From Streptomyces sp. V1I1 (lineage in GTDB: Bacteria > Actinomycetota > Actinomycetes > Streptomycetales > Streptomycetaceae), in NCBI RefSeq assembly GCF_030817355.1, contig NZ_JAUSZH010000001.1, positions 1,736,001-1,800,000 on the forward strand: a stretch of DNA of 64,000 nt, in the 5' to 3' direction. The notes beneath the pieces were generated by a model. It saw only the letters and a program-made list of their open reading frames with translations, was not told where the DNA came from and searched no databases. Below, one piece after another: positions 42,386 through 51,612 of this stretch; the first letter of the stretch is position 1; the number at the start of each line of letters is the position of its first letter. Position numbers and translations under genes: made by a program.

Positions 42386-43099
42386 TTACGCGAGCCCCGC
42401 CACCAGCTCCGCGACCGACTTGCGGCGGCCCGTGTAGAACGGGACCTCTTCGCGGACGTACATACGCGCCTCGGAGCCGCGCAGATGACGCATCAGGTCG
42501 ACGATGCGGTACAGCTCGTCGGCCTCGAAGGCGAGCAGCCACTCGTAGTCGCCGAGCGAGAACGACGCCACCGTGTTGGCGCGCACGTCCGGGTAGCCGC
42601 GGGCCATCTTGCCGTGGTCGGCGAGCATCCGGCGGCGGTCCTCGTCGGGCAGCAGGTACCAGTCGTAGGAGCGCACGAAGGGGTAGACCGAGACATAGTT
42701 GCGCGGCGTCTCGTCGGCCAGGAAGGCCGGGATGTGCGACTTGTTGAACTCGGCGGGGCGGTGCAGCGCCATGTTCGACCAGACCGGCTCGAGCGCGCGG
42801 CCGAGCCTGGTGCGGCGGAAGAGGTTGTACGCCTCCTGCAGCTCGTCCGCGGTCTCGGCGTGCCACCAGATCATGACGTCGGCGTCGGCGCGGAGCCCGG
42901 ACACGTCGTACGTGCCGCGCACGGTGACGTCCTTGGCGGCGAGCTGGTCGAACAGCTCCTGGACCTCGTCGGCGTAGCCGGAACGGTCCTCGGGCAGCAC
43001 ATCGCGCAGCTTGAAGACGGACCACAGCGTGTACCTGATGACCTCGTTGAGGTCCTTGGCCTTCTTGCCTGCGTTCGGAATCTTTTCGGGCGCACTCAT
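42386..43099 (-). CDS. hemQ: Coproheme decarboxylase HemQ (chlorite dismutase family)
   Basis: This is the last step of the coproporphyrin-dependent heme pathway: H2O2-dependent decarboxylation of coproheme to heme b. It is 237 residues. Motifs are [62 protein letters not shown] (split quotes in family order), and [21 protein letters not shown]. The start ATG 43099 is four bases after the hemG stop, so the two are cotranscribed. Placing hemQ directly after hemG is typical of actinobacteria. Confidence 0.94.
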   Translation of the reverse strand: MSAPEKIPNAGKKAKDLNEVIRYTLWSVFKLRDVLPEDRSGYADEVQELFDQLAAKDVTVRGTYDVSGLRADADVMIWWHAETADELQEAYNLFRRTRLGRALEPVWSNMALHRPAEFNKSHIPAFLADETPRNYVSVYPFVRSYDWYLLPDEDRRRMLADHGKMARGYPDVRANTVASFSLGDYEWLLAFEADELYRIVDLMRHLRGSEARMYVREEVPFYTGRRKSVAELVAGLA

Positions 43100-43103
43100 A
43101 AAG

Positions 43104-44528
43104 CTATTCTCCCGCGCCGCGATCAGTGCCCCGCGCCAGGGTGGGCGTGGCGAGGATCTCGTCGGCGGCGCGCTGGGCGCTGGCGATGCAGGCGGGGATG
43201 CCGACGCCGTCGTACGCCGCCCCGCAGACCCTGAGGCCCGGCAGTTTGGCGACCTCGTCGCGGATCCGGGCGACGCGCGCGAGATGCCCGACGGGGTACT
43301 GCGGCAGTCCGCCGATCCACCGGGTCACCTCGGTGGCTACGGGCCTGGCCGCGAGTCCGGTGGCCTCCCCGATGTCGCGCAGGGATACGGCGACGAGCTC
43401 GGCGTCCTCGCGGTGCAGGTGTTCCTCCTCGCCGTAGCGTCCGATCGAGGTGCGCAGCACGAAGAGGCCGGAGGAGCCCTTGTCGACCCAGCTCCACTTG
43501 CGGGTGGAGAAGGTGGACGCCTTGATGGTGCGGCCGTCCACGGGCGGCACCAGGAAGCCGCTGCCTTCCGGTATGCCGGCCAGGTCCGTGCGCCGGAAGG
43601 CCATGGTGACCAGCGCCATCGAGGCGTACTCGACCTGTCCGAGCTCCGCGGCGGCGGCCGGGGATTCGGCGGCGAGCAGCGCGGACGCGGACCAGGCGGG
43701 GGCCGCGAGCACCACGCCGTCGGCGGCGATGACCCGCTGGTCGGTGCGGATCTGCCAGCCTTCGGCGCTACGGGTCAGCCCGAGGACGGGCGTCTCCATG
43801 AGGATCTCGCCGCCCCGGGCGCGTACGGCGTCGGCGACAGCGCCCGGCAGCTGCCCCACGCCGCCCTCGATGCCCACGAAGACCGGCCCGGCTGCCTGCT
43901 GCCCGGCGGCGGCCTTCGCCTGGATGTCGCGTACGGCGGCGAGCAGCGAGTCATGCGTCTTCGCCGCCTCGAAGAGCTGAGGGACGGCGGCGCGCATCGA
44001 GATGCGGTACGCGTCGCCCGCGTACACCCCGCCGAGCAGCGGCTCCACCAGCCGGTCCACGACCTCGCGGCCGAGGCGCTCGGCGACGTACGCGCCGACC
44101 GCGACATCGTCGCCGAGCTCTGCGGGCGCGAGGTCCCGCTCCCGCTCGATACGGGCGATGCCCTCCGCCGAGAGCAGGCCCGCGAGCGCCGCCGGGTCGC
44201 CCGGCACGCCCATCACATGGCCCTTGGGCATCGGGCGCAGCGCATCGCGCGTCCACACCGAGGCGGAGGCGGTGGCGGGCGGCTGGAGCCGGTCGGCGAG
44301 GCCGACGGCACGGGCCAGTTCGACCGCTTCGGGGCGGCGGGCGAGCATCGACTCGGCGCCGAGATCGACGGGGGCGCCCTCGATCTCGCCCGCCTGGAGC
44401 TTGCCGCCGAGCCGGTCGGTGGCCTCCAGGAGCGTGACGCGCACCCCGGAGTCGAGCAGCCGGTGCGCGGCGGCGAGACCGGCGATGCCGCCTCCGATGA
44501 CGACGACATGACCCGTACGTGTGTCCAT
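43104..44528 (-). CDS. hemG: Coproporphyrinogen/protoporphyrinogen oxidase (HemY/CgoX)
   Basis: A FAD-dependent oxidase of 474 residues that makes coproporphyrin III (or protoporphyrin IX). The N-terminal dinucleotide fold is [18 protein letters not shown], followed by [13 protein letters not shown]. The C-terminal FAD segment is [32 protein letters not shown] 44528 is preferred; a GTG at 44537 is in frame. It leads the hemG-hemQ operon. The divergent DUF4349 gene lies across an intergenic region with a 19-bp direct repeat. With hemE 2.5 kb away, several late heme genes are close together. Confidence 0.94.
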   Translation of the reverse strand: MDTRTGHVVVIGGGIAGLAAAHRLLDSGVRVTLLEATDRLGGKLQAGEIEGAPVDLGAESMLARRPEAVELARAVGLADRLQPPATASASVWTRDALRPMPKGHVMGVPGDPAALAGLLSAEGIARIERERDLAPAELGDDVAVGAYVAERLGREVVDRLVEPLLGGVYAGDAYRISMRAAVPQLFEAAKTHDSLLAAVRDIQAKAAAGQQAAGPVFVGIEGGVGQLPGAVADAVRARGGEILMETPVLGLTRSAEGWQIRTDQRVIAADGVVLAAPAWSASALLAAESPAAAAELGQVEYASMALVTMAFRRTDLAGIPEGSGFLVPPVDGRTIKASTFSTRKWSWVDKGSSGLFVLRTSIGRYGEEEHLHREDAELVAVSLRDIGEATGLAARPVATEVTRWIGGLPQYPVGHLARVARIRDEVAKLPGLRVCGAAYDGVGIPACIASAQRAADEILATPTLARGTDRGAGE

Positions 44529-44585
44529 GCCCCCCACTCTCTCAAACCCCTTACCGAGTCCTGACCGTGACCGCTTCGGAACCGG

Positions 44586-44637
44586 AAAACGGCAACCCTC
44601 ACCACGGGCCCGTCCGTCAAACCGGCAACACTCACCA
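44586..44637. promoter_or_regulatory. 19-bp direct repeat, 33 bp apart, between hemG and DUF4349 gene
   Basis: AAAACGGCAACCCTCACCA (44586-44604) and AAACCGGCAACACTCACCA (44619-44637) match at 17 of 19 positions. The 33-bp offset puts both copies on the same face of the helix. They occupy the divergent promoter region, so a regulator-binding role is plausible, but the protein is unknown. Confidence 0.5.
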
Positions 44638-44657
44638 TCTGTCCCTGGGGGGACGAC

Positions 44658-45623
44658 ATGCGTGCACGTCGTACGGTCGCGGCACTGTTTCTCACCGCTT
44701 CACTCGCGCTTGCCGGATGCAGCGCGGCCGATTCCGAGTCCGGCGCGGACGACAAGGCGCAGAGCGCCGCGAAACCCGCGTTGCAGGACGGCGGGGCCGG
44801 CTCGGGCTACGACTCCGACCGGCAGTCGTCCGGCGCGGAGCAGACGAAGCCGAAGGACCCGGTCGCCCTGGCGCCGACCCACATCATCCGCACCGCGGAG
44901 CTCGCCGTGGAGGTCAAGGACGCCCAGAAGGCCCTCGCCGCGGCCCGCGGGTCCGCTGAGAGTGCCGGCGGGCATGTCTCCAACGAGACCACTGAGCGGA
45001 TCGACGACACCCATGTGACCTCGCGCGTCGTGCTGCGCGTCCCGCAGGAGAAGTACGACGCGGTCCTGGCCGAGCTGGCGGGCGCAGGAAAGCTGCTCTC
45101 CCGCAAGGCCGACGCCAAGGACGTCACCGACCAGGTCGTCGACGTGGAGAGCCGCATCGCGACGCAGCGGGCGAGCGTCGCACGCGTACGGGCGCTGATG
45201 GACCGGGCCGAGAAGCTCAGCGACGTGGTCACGCTGGAGGGTCAACTGAGCAGCCGTCAGGCCGAGTTGGAGTCGCTGCTCGCGCAGCAGGCCGCGCTCA
45301 AGGACCGTACGACGCTGGCGACCATCACCTTGGTCCTCTCCGAGAAGGAGGACAAGGAGCAGAAGGAGGACGACGACCCGGGCTTCCTGGACGCGCTCGG
45401 CGGCGGCTGGTACGCGCTCGTGGCGGTGGGCGTATGGATCGCGTTGGCGGTGGGAGCGGTGGCCCCGTTCGCCGTGGTCTTCGGGGTGCTGTACGCGCTG
45501 TGGCGCTGGGTGCTGCGGCCGCGGCTCGCCAAGCGGCCTGTCGCTGCGCGGCCTGTCGCTGAGCCCGCGGTGCCCGCGCCCGCGCCCGGCCCCGGATCCG
45601 GCCCCGCCCCAGGTCAGGACTGA
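44658..45623 (+). CDS. DUF4349 lipoprotein
   Basis: A 321-residue membrane-associated lipoprotein. The lipobox is ALAGC. The periplasm-equivalent domain has a coiled-coil-prone region (EKYDAVLAELAGAGKLLSRK, QLSSRQAELESLLAQQAALKDR) typical of DUF4349. A C-terminal membrane segment (YALVAVGVWIALAVGAVAPFAVVFGVLYALW, in part) and a Pro/Ala-rich cytoplasmic tail follow. Its role is unknown. It is divergent from hemG and 28 bp upstream of the flavoprotein gene. Confidence 0.87.
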   Translation: MRARRTVAALFLTASLALAGCSAADSESGADDKAQSAAKPALQDGGAGSGYDSDRQSSGAEQTKPKDPVALAPTHIIRTAELAVEVKDAQKALAAARGSAESAGGHVSNETTERIDDTHVTSRVVLRVPQEKYDAVLAELAGAGKLLSRKADAKDVTDQVVDVESRIATQRASVARVRALMDRAEKLSDVVTLEGQLSSRQAELESLLAQQAALKDRTTLATITLVLSEKEDKEQKEDDDPGFLDALGGGWYALVAVGVWIALAVGAVAPFAVVFGVLYALWRWVLRPRLAKRPVAARPVAEPAVPAPAPGPGSGPAPGQD

Positions 45624-45651
45624 ACGGCCGTCGCGCCGTAGCGTGTTCCCC

Positions 45652-47034
45652 ATGGCAATGGAGCGACTGGTGGTCATCGGGGGCGATGCAGCGGGCATGT
45701 CCGCCGCATCGCAGGCACGCAGGCTCAAGGGCCCGGACGAGCTGGAGATCCTCGCGTTCGAGCGCGGCCACTTCAGCTCGTTCTCGGCGTGCGGGATTCC
45801 GTACTGGGTCGGCGGTGATGTGCCCGAGCGCGACGACCTGATCGCCCGTACGCCGGCCGAGCACCGCGAGCGCGGCATCGAGCTGCGGATGCGTACGGAG
45901 GTGACGGAGATCGACGCCCCGGGCGGGCGGGTGCGCTCCCGTGATCTGGAGACCGGCGCCGAGTCGTGGACGGGCTTCGACAAGCTGGTGATCGCGACCG
46001 GCGCGCGCCCGGTCCGCCCGGCGCTGCCGGGCATGGACGCGCCGGGCGTGCACGGCGTGCAGACCCTCGACGACGGCCAGGCCCTGCTGGACACCCTCGC
46101 GCGCACCGACGGGCGGCGCGCGGTCGTCATGGGCGCCGGCTACATCGGCGTCGAGATGGCGGAGGCGATGCTGAAGCGCGGCTACGAGGTGACCGTCCTC
46201 AACCGCGGCGAGCAGCCGATGGCCACCCTCGACCCCGACATGGGCCGCCTGGTCCACGAGGCGATGGACCGGATCGGCATCACGACGGTGAACGGCGCCG
46301 GGGTCACCAAGATCCTCACGGGCTCAGACGGCCGGGTCCGCGCCGTCGCGACCGAGAACGCCGAGTACCCGGCGGACGTGGTGGTCCTCGGCATCGGCGT
46401 CGAGCCGGAGACCACCCTCGCCCGCGCCGCCGGTCTGCCGCTCGGTGCGTACGGCGGGCTGCTCACCGATCTCGCGATGCGGGTGCGCGGCTACGAGAAC
46501 ATCTGGGCCGGCGGCGACTGTGTGGAGGTTCTCGACCTGGTCTCGGGCCGCGAGCGCCATATCGCGCTGGGCACGCACGCCAACAAGCACGGCCAGATCA
46601 TCGGCGCGAACGCGGGCGGCGGGTACGCGACCTTCCCCGGCGTCGTCGGCACGGCGGTAAGCAAGGTGTGCGATCTGGAGATCGCCCGCACCGGCCTGCG
46701 CGAGAAGGACGCCCGCGCGGTCGGCCTGCAGTACGTCACGACCACGATCGAGTCGACGAACAGCGCCGGCTACTACCCCGACGCCGCGCTGATGACGGTG
46801 AAGATGCTCGCGGAACGCCGTACGGGCCGACTCCTCGGCGTCCAGATCGTCGGCCGCGACGGCGCGGCCAAGCGCGTCGACATCGCGGCCGTCGCCCTGA
46901 CCGCGGGGATGACGGTGGAGCAGATGACGGCCCTGGATCTCGGCTACGCCCCGCCGTTCTCCCCGGTCTGGGACCCGGTGCTGGTGGCGGCGCGAAAGGC
47001 GACGACGGCGGTCCGCGAGGCGGGGCCCGGCTAG
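45652..47034 (+). CDS. CoA-disulfide reductase/NADH oxidase-like flavoprotein
   Basis: A 460-residue class III pyridine-nucleotide disulfide oxidoreductase. The FAD fold is [20 protein letters not shown]. The single redox Cys is C47 in [16 protein letters not shown]. The NAD(P) fold is [18 protein letters not shown]. The second FAD segment is [11 protein letters not shown], and the dimerisation domain starts near [19 protein letters not shown]. It may reduce CoA disulfide or O2/polysulfide; no rhodanese domain is present. The ATG at 45652 or 45658 is the start. Its stop overlaps the convergent hemE stop by four bases. Confidence 0.9.
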   Translation: MAMERLVVIGGDAAGMSAASQARRLKGPDELEILAFERGHFSSFSACGIPYWVGGDVPERDDLIARTPAEHRERGIELRMRTEVTEIDAPGGRVRSRDLETGAESWTGFDKLVIATGARPVRPALPGMDAPGVHGVQTLDDGQALLDTLARTDGRRAVVMGAGYIGVEMAEAMLKRGYEVTVLNRGEQPMATLDPDMGRLVHEAMDRIGITTVNGAGVTKILTGSDGRVRAVATENAEYPADVVVLGIGVEPETTLARAAGLPLGAYGGLLTDLAMRVRGYENIWAGGDCVEVLDLVSGRERHIALGTHANKHGQIIGANAGGGYATFPGVVGTAVSKVCDLEIARTGLREKDARAVGLQYVTTTIESTNSAGYYPDAALMTVKMLAERRTGRLLGVQIVGRDGAAKRVDIAAVALTAGMTVEQMTALDLGYAPPFSPVWDPVLVAARKATTAVREAGPG

Positions 47035-48143
47035 CGCGCGGTCCGCGTGTGCACGTACTCCACGAGACGGGTCAGCGCGTCGGGGTCGGTCGTCGGAAGC
47101 ACGCCGTGGCCCAGGTTGAACACATGGCCCTCCAGGCCGGCGGCGGCGCCCAGCACCTCGCGGGTCTTGGCCTCGACGGCCTCCTGCGTGGAGAACAGGA
47201 CGGCCGGGTCGAGGTTGCCCTGGAGCGCCTTGCCCGGGCCGACCCGGCGGGCGGCCTCGTCCAGCGGCACCCGCCAGTCGACGCCGACGACGTCCGCGCC
47301 CGCCTCGCCCATCAGGCCGAGGAGTTCGCCGGTGCCGACGCCGAAGTGGATGCGCGGCACGTCGTACGACGCCACCGCGTCGAGGACCTTGGCGGACGCC
47401 GGCATCACCGAGCGCCGGTACTCGGCGGGGGCGAGCGCGCCCACCCACGAGTCGAAGAGCTGCACCGCCGAGGCACCGGCCTCGATCTGCACCTTGAGGA
47501 AGGCCGAGGTGATCTCCGCGAGCCGGTCGAGCAGGTCGGCCCACAGCTGCGGGTCGCCGTACATCAGGGCCTTGGTGTGCTCGTGGTTGCGCGAGGGGCC
47601 GCCCTCGACGAGGTAGCTCGCGAGGGTGAAGGGCGCGCCGGCGAAGCCGATGAGCGGGGTGGCCCCGAGCTCGCCGGTGAGCAGCCCGATCGCCTCGGTG
47701 ACATACCAGACGTCCTCGGGCGTGAGGTCGCGCAGCCGTGCCAGGTCGGCGCGGGTGCGGATCGGCTCGGCGACGACCGGGCCGACGCCCGGCTTGATGT
47801 CGAGGTCGAGGCCGATGGCCTTGAGCGGTACGACGATGTCGCTGAAGTAGATCGCCGCGTCGACCTTGTGGCGGCGCACCGGCTGCAGCGTGATCTCGGT
47901 GACGAGCTCGGGCCGCATGCAGGACTCGAGCATCCCGATGCCCTCGCGGACCTTGAGGTACTCGGGCAGTGAGCGCCCCGCCTGACGCATGAACCAGACC
48001 GGGGTGTGCGGCACCGGCTCACGCCTGCACGCCTTCAGAAAGGCTGATTCTTCGACAGCGTGTGTCTTCGTCGGCTGGTCCGAGGATGGGGTATCCCCAG
48101 CTCGGGCGGAGCCTCGAGCGAGGGGAAGGTCGTTGGCACTCAC
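47031..48143 (-). CDS. hemE: Uroporphyrinogen decarboxylase HemE
   Basis: This decarboxylates uroporphyrinogen III to coproporphyrinogen III. It is 370 residues. Signature motifs are [15 protein letters not shown] and [17 protein letters not shown], with the substrate Asp in [13 protein letters not shown]. Residues 6-22 ([17 protein letters not shown]) form an extra stretch before the conserved core, and its DNA is a copy of the dispersed CTTCCCC...GGGGATACCCC repeat. The start is GTG 48143. It ends convergent with the flavoprotein gene (4-bp overlap) and is divergent from the DUF3000 gene. Confidence 0.95.
   Translation of the reverse strand: MSANDLPLARGSARAGDTPSSDQPTKTHAVEESAFLKACRREPVPHTPVWFMRQAGRSLPEYLKVREGIGMLESCMRPELVTEITLQPVRRHKVDAAIYFSDIVVPLKAIGLDLDIKPGVGPVVAEPIRTRADLARLRDLTPEDVWYVTEAIGLLTGELGATPLIGFAGAPFTLASYLVEGGPSRNHEHTKALMYGDPQLWADLLDRLAEITSAFLKVQIEAGASAVQLFDSWVGALAPAEYRRSVMPASAKVLDAVASYDVPRIHFGVGTGELLGLMGEAGADVVGVDWRVPLDEAARRVGPGKALQGNLDPAVLFSTQEAVEAKTREVLGAAAGLEGHVFNLGHGVLPTTDPDALTRLVEYVHTRTAR
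48083..48128. repeat. Dispersed palindromic repeat inside the 5' end of hemE
   Basis: On the coding strand, CTTCCCCTCGCTCGAGGC followed by CCGAGCTGGGGATACCCC has the same C-run/hairpin/G-run/TACCCC design as the element at 28329-28362. It is in frame in hemE and adds about 17 residues. Confidence 0.5.
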
Positions 48144-48235
48144 GCCGAGAATCTTCGCACGTACACCTGAAGTGGCCGCTCCGGGCCGGGTGTCCCTCCC
48201 TGCGCGAAGCCCCCGTTCCGCCTACTCTTCCCCGC

Positions 48236-48907
48236 ATGGCTGCGGCTCAGGGACATTTTTCCGATCATTCCAACAGCGCTGACGACCCGGACAGCGCGGA
48301 GGGGAATGCCGTCCCGCGCGCGTTCCGGCTGGCGGTCGACGCACTGCGGGCCGCGCGGCTGCGCCCCGAGGTCGAGGTGGACCCGACGCGCCCGCCGCAG
48401 CGCCTCGCGCCGCATGCCTACGCGCTGGAGGCGGCGGTCGTCGACGGCGACGACGACCTGGCGGACGGCCGCCTGGTGCTGCTGCACGATCCGGCCGGTC
48501 ATGACGCCTGGCAGGGAACCTTCCGGCTGGTGACGCTGGTACGCGCCGAGCTGGAGCCCGAGATGGCGGCCGATCCGCTCTTTCCCGAGGTCTGCTGGTC
48601 GTGGCTGACGGGCGCGCTGGAGGCGCGCGGGCTCTCGTACGGCGAGGCGAGCGGGACCGTCACCCGCGCGAGTTCTCACTACTTCGGTGGACTCTCCGAA
48701 CGGCGCCCGGCGACGCAGATCGAGATCCGGGCGTCGTGGACACCACGCGAGGGTCTGGAGGGGGTTCCGGACTCGGCGGCACACCTCGTGGCCTGGTGCG
48801 ATCTCCTCTGCCAGGTCGCCGGGCTGCCGCCGTCGCCGGCCGGTCCGGTGGACGCGGCGACGGGCGTGGTCTCGCTTCCACAGCGGCGGGGCCCGCAGCA
48901 GCCGTGA
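48236..48907 (+). CDS. DUF3000 family protein
   Basis: A 223-residue actinobacterial protein of unknown function. Conserved segments are FRLAVDALRAARLRPEVEV, LAPHAYALEAAVVD, GRLVLLHDPAGHDAWQGTFRLVTLVRAELEPEMA (in part), EVCWSWLTGALEARG and RPATQIEIRASWTP. No membrane segment or catalytic motif is evident. ATG 48236 is the homology-based start; the frame is open upstream. It is divergent from hemE, with 92 bp between. Confidence 0.85.
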   Translation: MAAAQGHFSDHSNSADDPDSAEGNAVPRAFRLAVDALRAARLRPEVEVDPTRPPQRLAPHAYALEAAVVDGDDDLADGRLVLLHDPAGHDAWQGTFRLVTLVRAELEPEMAADPLFPEVCWSWLTGALEARGLSYGEASGTVTRASSHYFGGLSERRPATQIEIRASWTPREGLEGVPDSAAHLVAWCDLLCQVAGLPPSPAGPVDAATGVVSLPQRRGPQQP

Positions 48908-48980
48908 CTCCGCGCCCGGGGCGGCGCCCGGGAGACTGAGGCACGAGAGGTGCTCGCAGCCGCAGCCGGGAATCTCAGCG

Positions 48981-49129
48981 CGGGACGTGCCGGGAGGTTG
49001 ACGCCCGGGACTGCCGGGAGGCCGACCCGCGGGACGTGCCGGGGAGCCGACGCCCGGGATGTGCCCGGAGGTTGACGCCCGGGACATGCCCGCAGGAACG
49101 CACCGGGACCGCGGCCGGAGATCGTGCAC
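48981..49129. repeat. Tandem array of six degenerate ~25-bp repeats
   Basis: Units of 24-26 bases start at 48981, 49006, 49030, 49055, 49080 and 49104. The consensus is CGGGACGTGCCGGGAGG followed by TTGACGCC or a close variant. The units are adjacent with no spacers, so this is not a CRISPR array. Divergence between units is 10-40%. Confidence 0.8.
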
Positions 49130-49245
49130 CGGACCGCCGGGACCACGGCCGGAAGATCGGGCACGGGACCTCCGGGAGCTCGTAGGATGATCGATCACCC
49201 GTCCGAATTGCCCCAATTGTTACTCACTAAATCGTGATCATTCTC

Positions 49246-49273
49246 TAAAGGCGGACGGGTTCGGTGCCGAAGA
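49246..49273 (+). promoter_or_regulatory. Sigma-WhiG-dependent promoter of whiI
   Basis: TAAA (49246-49249), exactly 16 bases, then GCCGAAGA (49266-49273). The known sigma-WhiG/FliA consensus in Streptomyces is TAAA-N16-GCCGATAA, so 11 of 12 defined positions match. The start of transcription would be about 75 bases before the whiI GTG. whiI is one of the established WhiG targets. Confidence 0.88.
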
Positions 49274-49354
49274 GGTCTGTGACCCTAACTGCACGGCCCG
49301 CCCCGGCTTCTTCCCCCCGAGCCGGCTCCGTCCCGCACCCTCCCAGGAGGCCTG

Positions 49355-50017
49355 GTGTCCGTTCTTCTCGAGCAGCCCGCAAGCCTGGTCGCCTACCGCC
49401 CGAACAAGCCGACGGCCATGGTCGTCGTGGCCGACCCGCGCGTCCGCTCCACCGTCACCCGCCACCTGTGGGCCCTCGGAGTGCGTGACGTCATCGAGGC
49501 GTCGTCCATCGCGGAGGCCCGTCCCCGCGTCGGCAACCCGCGCGACATCTGCGTTGCCGACGTCCACCTGCCCGACGGTTCCGGGCTGACCCTCCTGTCC
49601 GAGACCCGAGCCGCGGGCTGGCCCAACGGCCTCGCCCTTTCCGCCGCCGACGACATCGGCGCCGTGCGCAACGCCCTCGCGGGCGGCGTCAAGGGCTACG
49701 TCGTCACCGGCACACGTACGAACATCGGGCACCCGACCCGACCCGGCGCCGCCCCCATCGGCGCCGTGGCCGGCCGGATGCACCGCCGCCCCCCGGGCGC
49801 CCCGAGCCACCCGGGCGGCTACCGCGAGCTCTCCGGCCGTGAGGTCGAGGTGCTCCGCCTGGTCGCGGAAGGCCAGTCCAACAAGGCGATCGGCGTCTCG
49901 ATGGGCCTGTCCGCGCTGACCGTCAAGAGCCACCTCGCCCGTATCGCGCGCAAGCTGGGCACGGGCGACCGGGCCGGAATGGTGGCCGTCGCCCTGCGGA
50001 CCGGCATCATCCACTGA
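49355..50017 (+). CDS. whiI: Sporulation response regulator WhiI
   Basis: A 220-residue orphan, atypical response regulator needed for sporulation septation. It acts with BldM to activate late genes (established for Streptomyces). The receiver domain has VVVADPRVRSTVTRHLWALG, with a single Asp where normal receivers have an acidic pair, then VADVHLPDGSGLTLL and VKGYVV. The C-terminal LuxR-type HTH is YRELSGREVEVLRLVAEGQSNKAIGVSMGLSALTVKSHLARIARKLGTGDR (quoted here only as landmark, residues 150-200). No kinase gene is adjacent. The GTG start follows AGGAGGCCTG. Identification rests on sequence recognition, gene neighbours and the WhiG promoter. Confidence 0.88.
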   Translation: MSVLLEQPASLVAYRPNKPTAMVVVADPRVRSTVTRHLWALGVRDVIEASSIAEARPRVGNPRDICVADVHLPDGSGLTLLSETRAAGWPNGLALSAADDIGAVRNALAGGVKGYVVTGTRTNIGHPTRPGAAPIGAVAGRMHRRPPGAPSHPGGYRELSGREVEVLRLVAEGQSNKAIGVSMGLSALTVKSHLARIARKLGTGDRAGMVAVALRTGIIH

Positions 50018-50035
50018 CCGCTGTACATATTCTTC

Positions 50036-50069
50036 GCGCCCGTCGACGGAACGTTCCGTCGACGGGCGC
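50036..50069 (+). terminator. Perfect 34-bp palindrome after whiI
   Basis: GCGCCCGTCGACGGAAC (50036-50052) is immediately followed by its reverse complement (50053-50069). The 17-bp stem with minimal loop lies 18 bases after the whiI stop, and is followed by TCTCC. Confidence 0.82.
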
Positions 50070-50095
50070 TCTCCGTTGACAGATACCCTTGACAC

Positions 50096-51370
50096 GTGAC
50101 CGACGCCCAAGAGACCGCAGCAGAGACCGCACTGCGAACCACCGGGGGCGCTCCCCCGGACGACGTCGAACCGGCGCCGATTCCCTTGCTGGAGCCCCGT
50201 GAAGGCATTCCGCCCGTGGTCGCCGACGAGGCGGCACTCGCCGAAGTGATCGCCGCGTTCGCCAGGGGATCCGGCCCTGTCGCCGTCGACGCCGAGCGCG
50301 CGTCCGGCTACCGCTACGGCCAGCGGGCCTATCTCGTACAGCTGCGCCGCGAAGGCGCGGGCAGCGCGCTGATCGATCCGGTCGGCTGCCCCGACCTCTC
50401 CGGGCTCGGCGAGGTCCTGGCCGGTACGGAGTGGATTCTGCACGCGGCCACCCAGGATCTCCCCTGCCTGCGCGAAATAGGCATGATCCCGACCCGGCTC
50501 TTCGACACGGAGCTCGCCGGGCGCCTCGCTGGCTTCCCCCGGGTCGGCCTTGGCGCGATGGTCGAGTCCGTCCTCGGCTACGCGCTGGAGAAGGGCCACT
50601 CCGCGGTGGACTGGTCGACCCGCCCGCTGCCCGAGCCGTGGCTGCGCTATGCCGCGCTCGATGTGGAGCTGCTGGTCGATCTGCGCGACGCGCTGGAGAA
50701 GGAGCTGGACCGGCAGGGCAAGCTGGAATGGGCCTGGCAGGAGTTCGAGGCGATCGCGTCGGCTCCGCCCGCTCCCCCGCGCAAGGACCCCTGGCGTCGT
50801 ACGTCCGGGATGCACAAGGTGCGCCGCCGCCGTCAGATGGCGGTCGTACGGGAGCTGTGGACGGCCCGCGACAAGGTGGCGCAGCGGCGTGATGTGTCGC
50901 CGGGCAAGGTGCTGAGCGACTCGGCGATCGTCGAGGCGGCGCTCTCCGTGCCGGCGAATGTGCAGGCGCTGACCGCGCTGCCCGGGTTCGGCCACCGGAT
51001 GGGACGGCGGCAGCTGGAGCAGTGGCAGGCGGCCGTCGACCGGGCCAAGGCGCTGCTCGACGCCGAGCTCCCGCAGCCTGGCCAGCCGCTGAACGGCCCG
51101 CCCCCGCCGCGTTCGTGGGCGGACAAGGACCCTGCGGCCGCGGCCCGGCTCTCCGCGGCGCGTGCGGCGGTCTCCGCGCTCGCGGAGGAACTCAATCTGC
51201 CGCAGGAGAACCTGATCACTCCGGACACGGTCCGCCGGGTCTGCTGGGAGCCGCCGGCCGAACCCACGGTGGCCGCGGTGGCCGAGGTGCTGGCCGGGCA
51301 CGGGGCGCGCGCCTGGCAGATCGAGCAGGTGGCGCCGCTGCTGGCGAGCGCGCTGACGGCGACGGCCTGA
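50096..51370 (+). CDS. rnd: Ribonuclease D (DEDDy exonuclease with HRDC domains)
   Basis: A 424-residue 3'-5' exoribonuclease involved in tRNA/rRNA 3' trimming. Exo I is VAVDAERASGYRYG, Exo II is ILHAATQDLPCLRE, and Exo III is WLRYAALDVELLVDLRD, with Tyr in the DEDDy position. A C-terminal HRDC domain follows (RRRQMAVVRELWTARDKVAQ, LPGFGHRMGRRQLEQWQ). The start is GTG 50096. TTGACA at 50076-50081 could be a -35 box. fadA is 242 bp downstream. Confidence 0.93.
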   Translation: MTDAQETAAETALRTTGGAPPDDVEPAPIPLLEPREGIPPVVADEAALAEVIAAFARGSGPVAVDAERASGYRYGQRAYLVQLRREGAGSALIDPVGCPDLSGLGEVLAGTEWILHAATQDLPCLREIGMIPTRLFDTELAGRLAGFPRVGLGAMVESVLGYALEKGHSAVDWSTRPLPEPWLRYAALDVELLVDLRDALEKELDRQGKLEWAWQEFEAIASAPPAPPRKDPWRRTSGMHKVRRRRQMAVVRELWTARDKVAQRRDVSPGKVLSDSAIVEAALSVPANVQALTALPGFGHRMGRRQLEQWQAAVDRAKALLDAELPQPGQPLNGPPPPRSWADKDPAAAARLSAARAAVSALAEELNLPQENLITPDTVRRVCWEPPAEPTVAAVAEVLAGHGARAWQIEQVAPLLASALTATA

Positions 51371-51384
51371 CACCTGCGGCGGGA

Positions 51385-51465
51385 CTGAATTTGTCAGCCC
51401 CGTGGGGTCCCCCGGACGAAGTCTGGGCGAAATTGAGGCGCAAGGGGCGGGGGCGAAGCCCCCGG
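51385..51465. repeat. Dispersed intergenic repeat related to the MITE interior
   Basis: GGTCCCCCGGACGAAGTCTGG at 51405-51425 is nearly identical to a 20-base part of the element at 38760-38937. It is flanked by AATTT (51388) and AAATT (51431) as a short inverted pair. A hairpin GGGGGCGAAGCCCCC follows at about 51450. This is one of the common Streptomyces intergenic repeat types. It sits in the rnd-fadA gap, which otherwise contains only the fadA leader. Confidence 0.6.
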
Positions 51466-51612
51466 CTACGAGCAGCCCCGCCGTGTGACGTTCGCCGCTC
51501 CCGCCGCAGGGGGTGGGCAGGGTGGTTACCCGCAAGTAGCATGAGCGGAGGAAGCGCGCGCTTAGGCGCGTGCCCGCAGCAGTGCCACCCCGCACCCTGG
51601 AGGAGAGCCATC

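Larger units (their letters stand above)
48908..49354. other. 447-bp gap with tandem repeat array and whiI promoter
   Basis: No gene is visible between the DUF3000 gene and whiI. The first half is GC-rich and contains the 25-bp repeats at 48981-49129. The second half becomes A/T-rich from about 49185 and holds the sigma-WhiG promoter. Around 49187-49240 there are several GATC-containing short inverted motifs (GATGATCGATCAC, CGTGATCAT) that could bind a regulator. Confidence 0.6.

Noticed and set aside
48981..49129. CRISPR array
   Set aside because: The repeats are contiguous without unique spacers, degenerate, and no cas genes are nearby.
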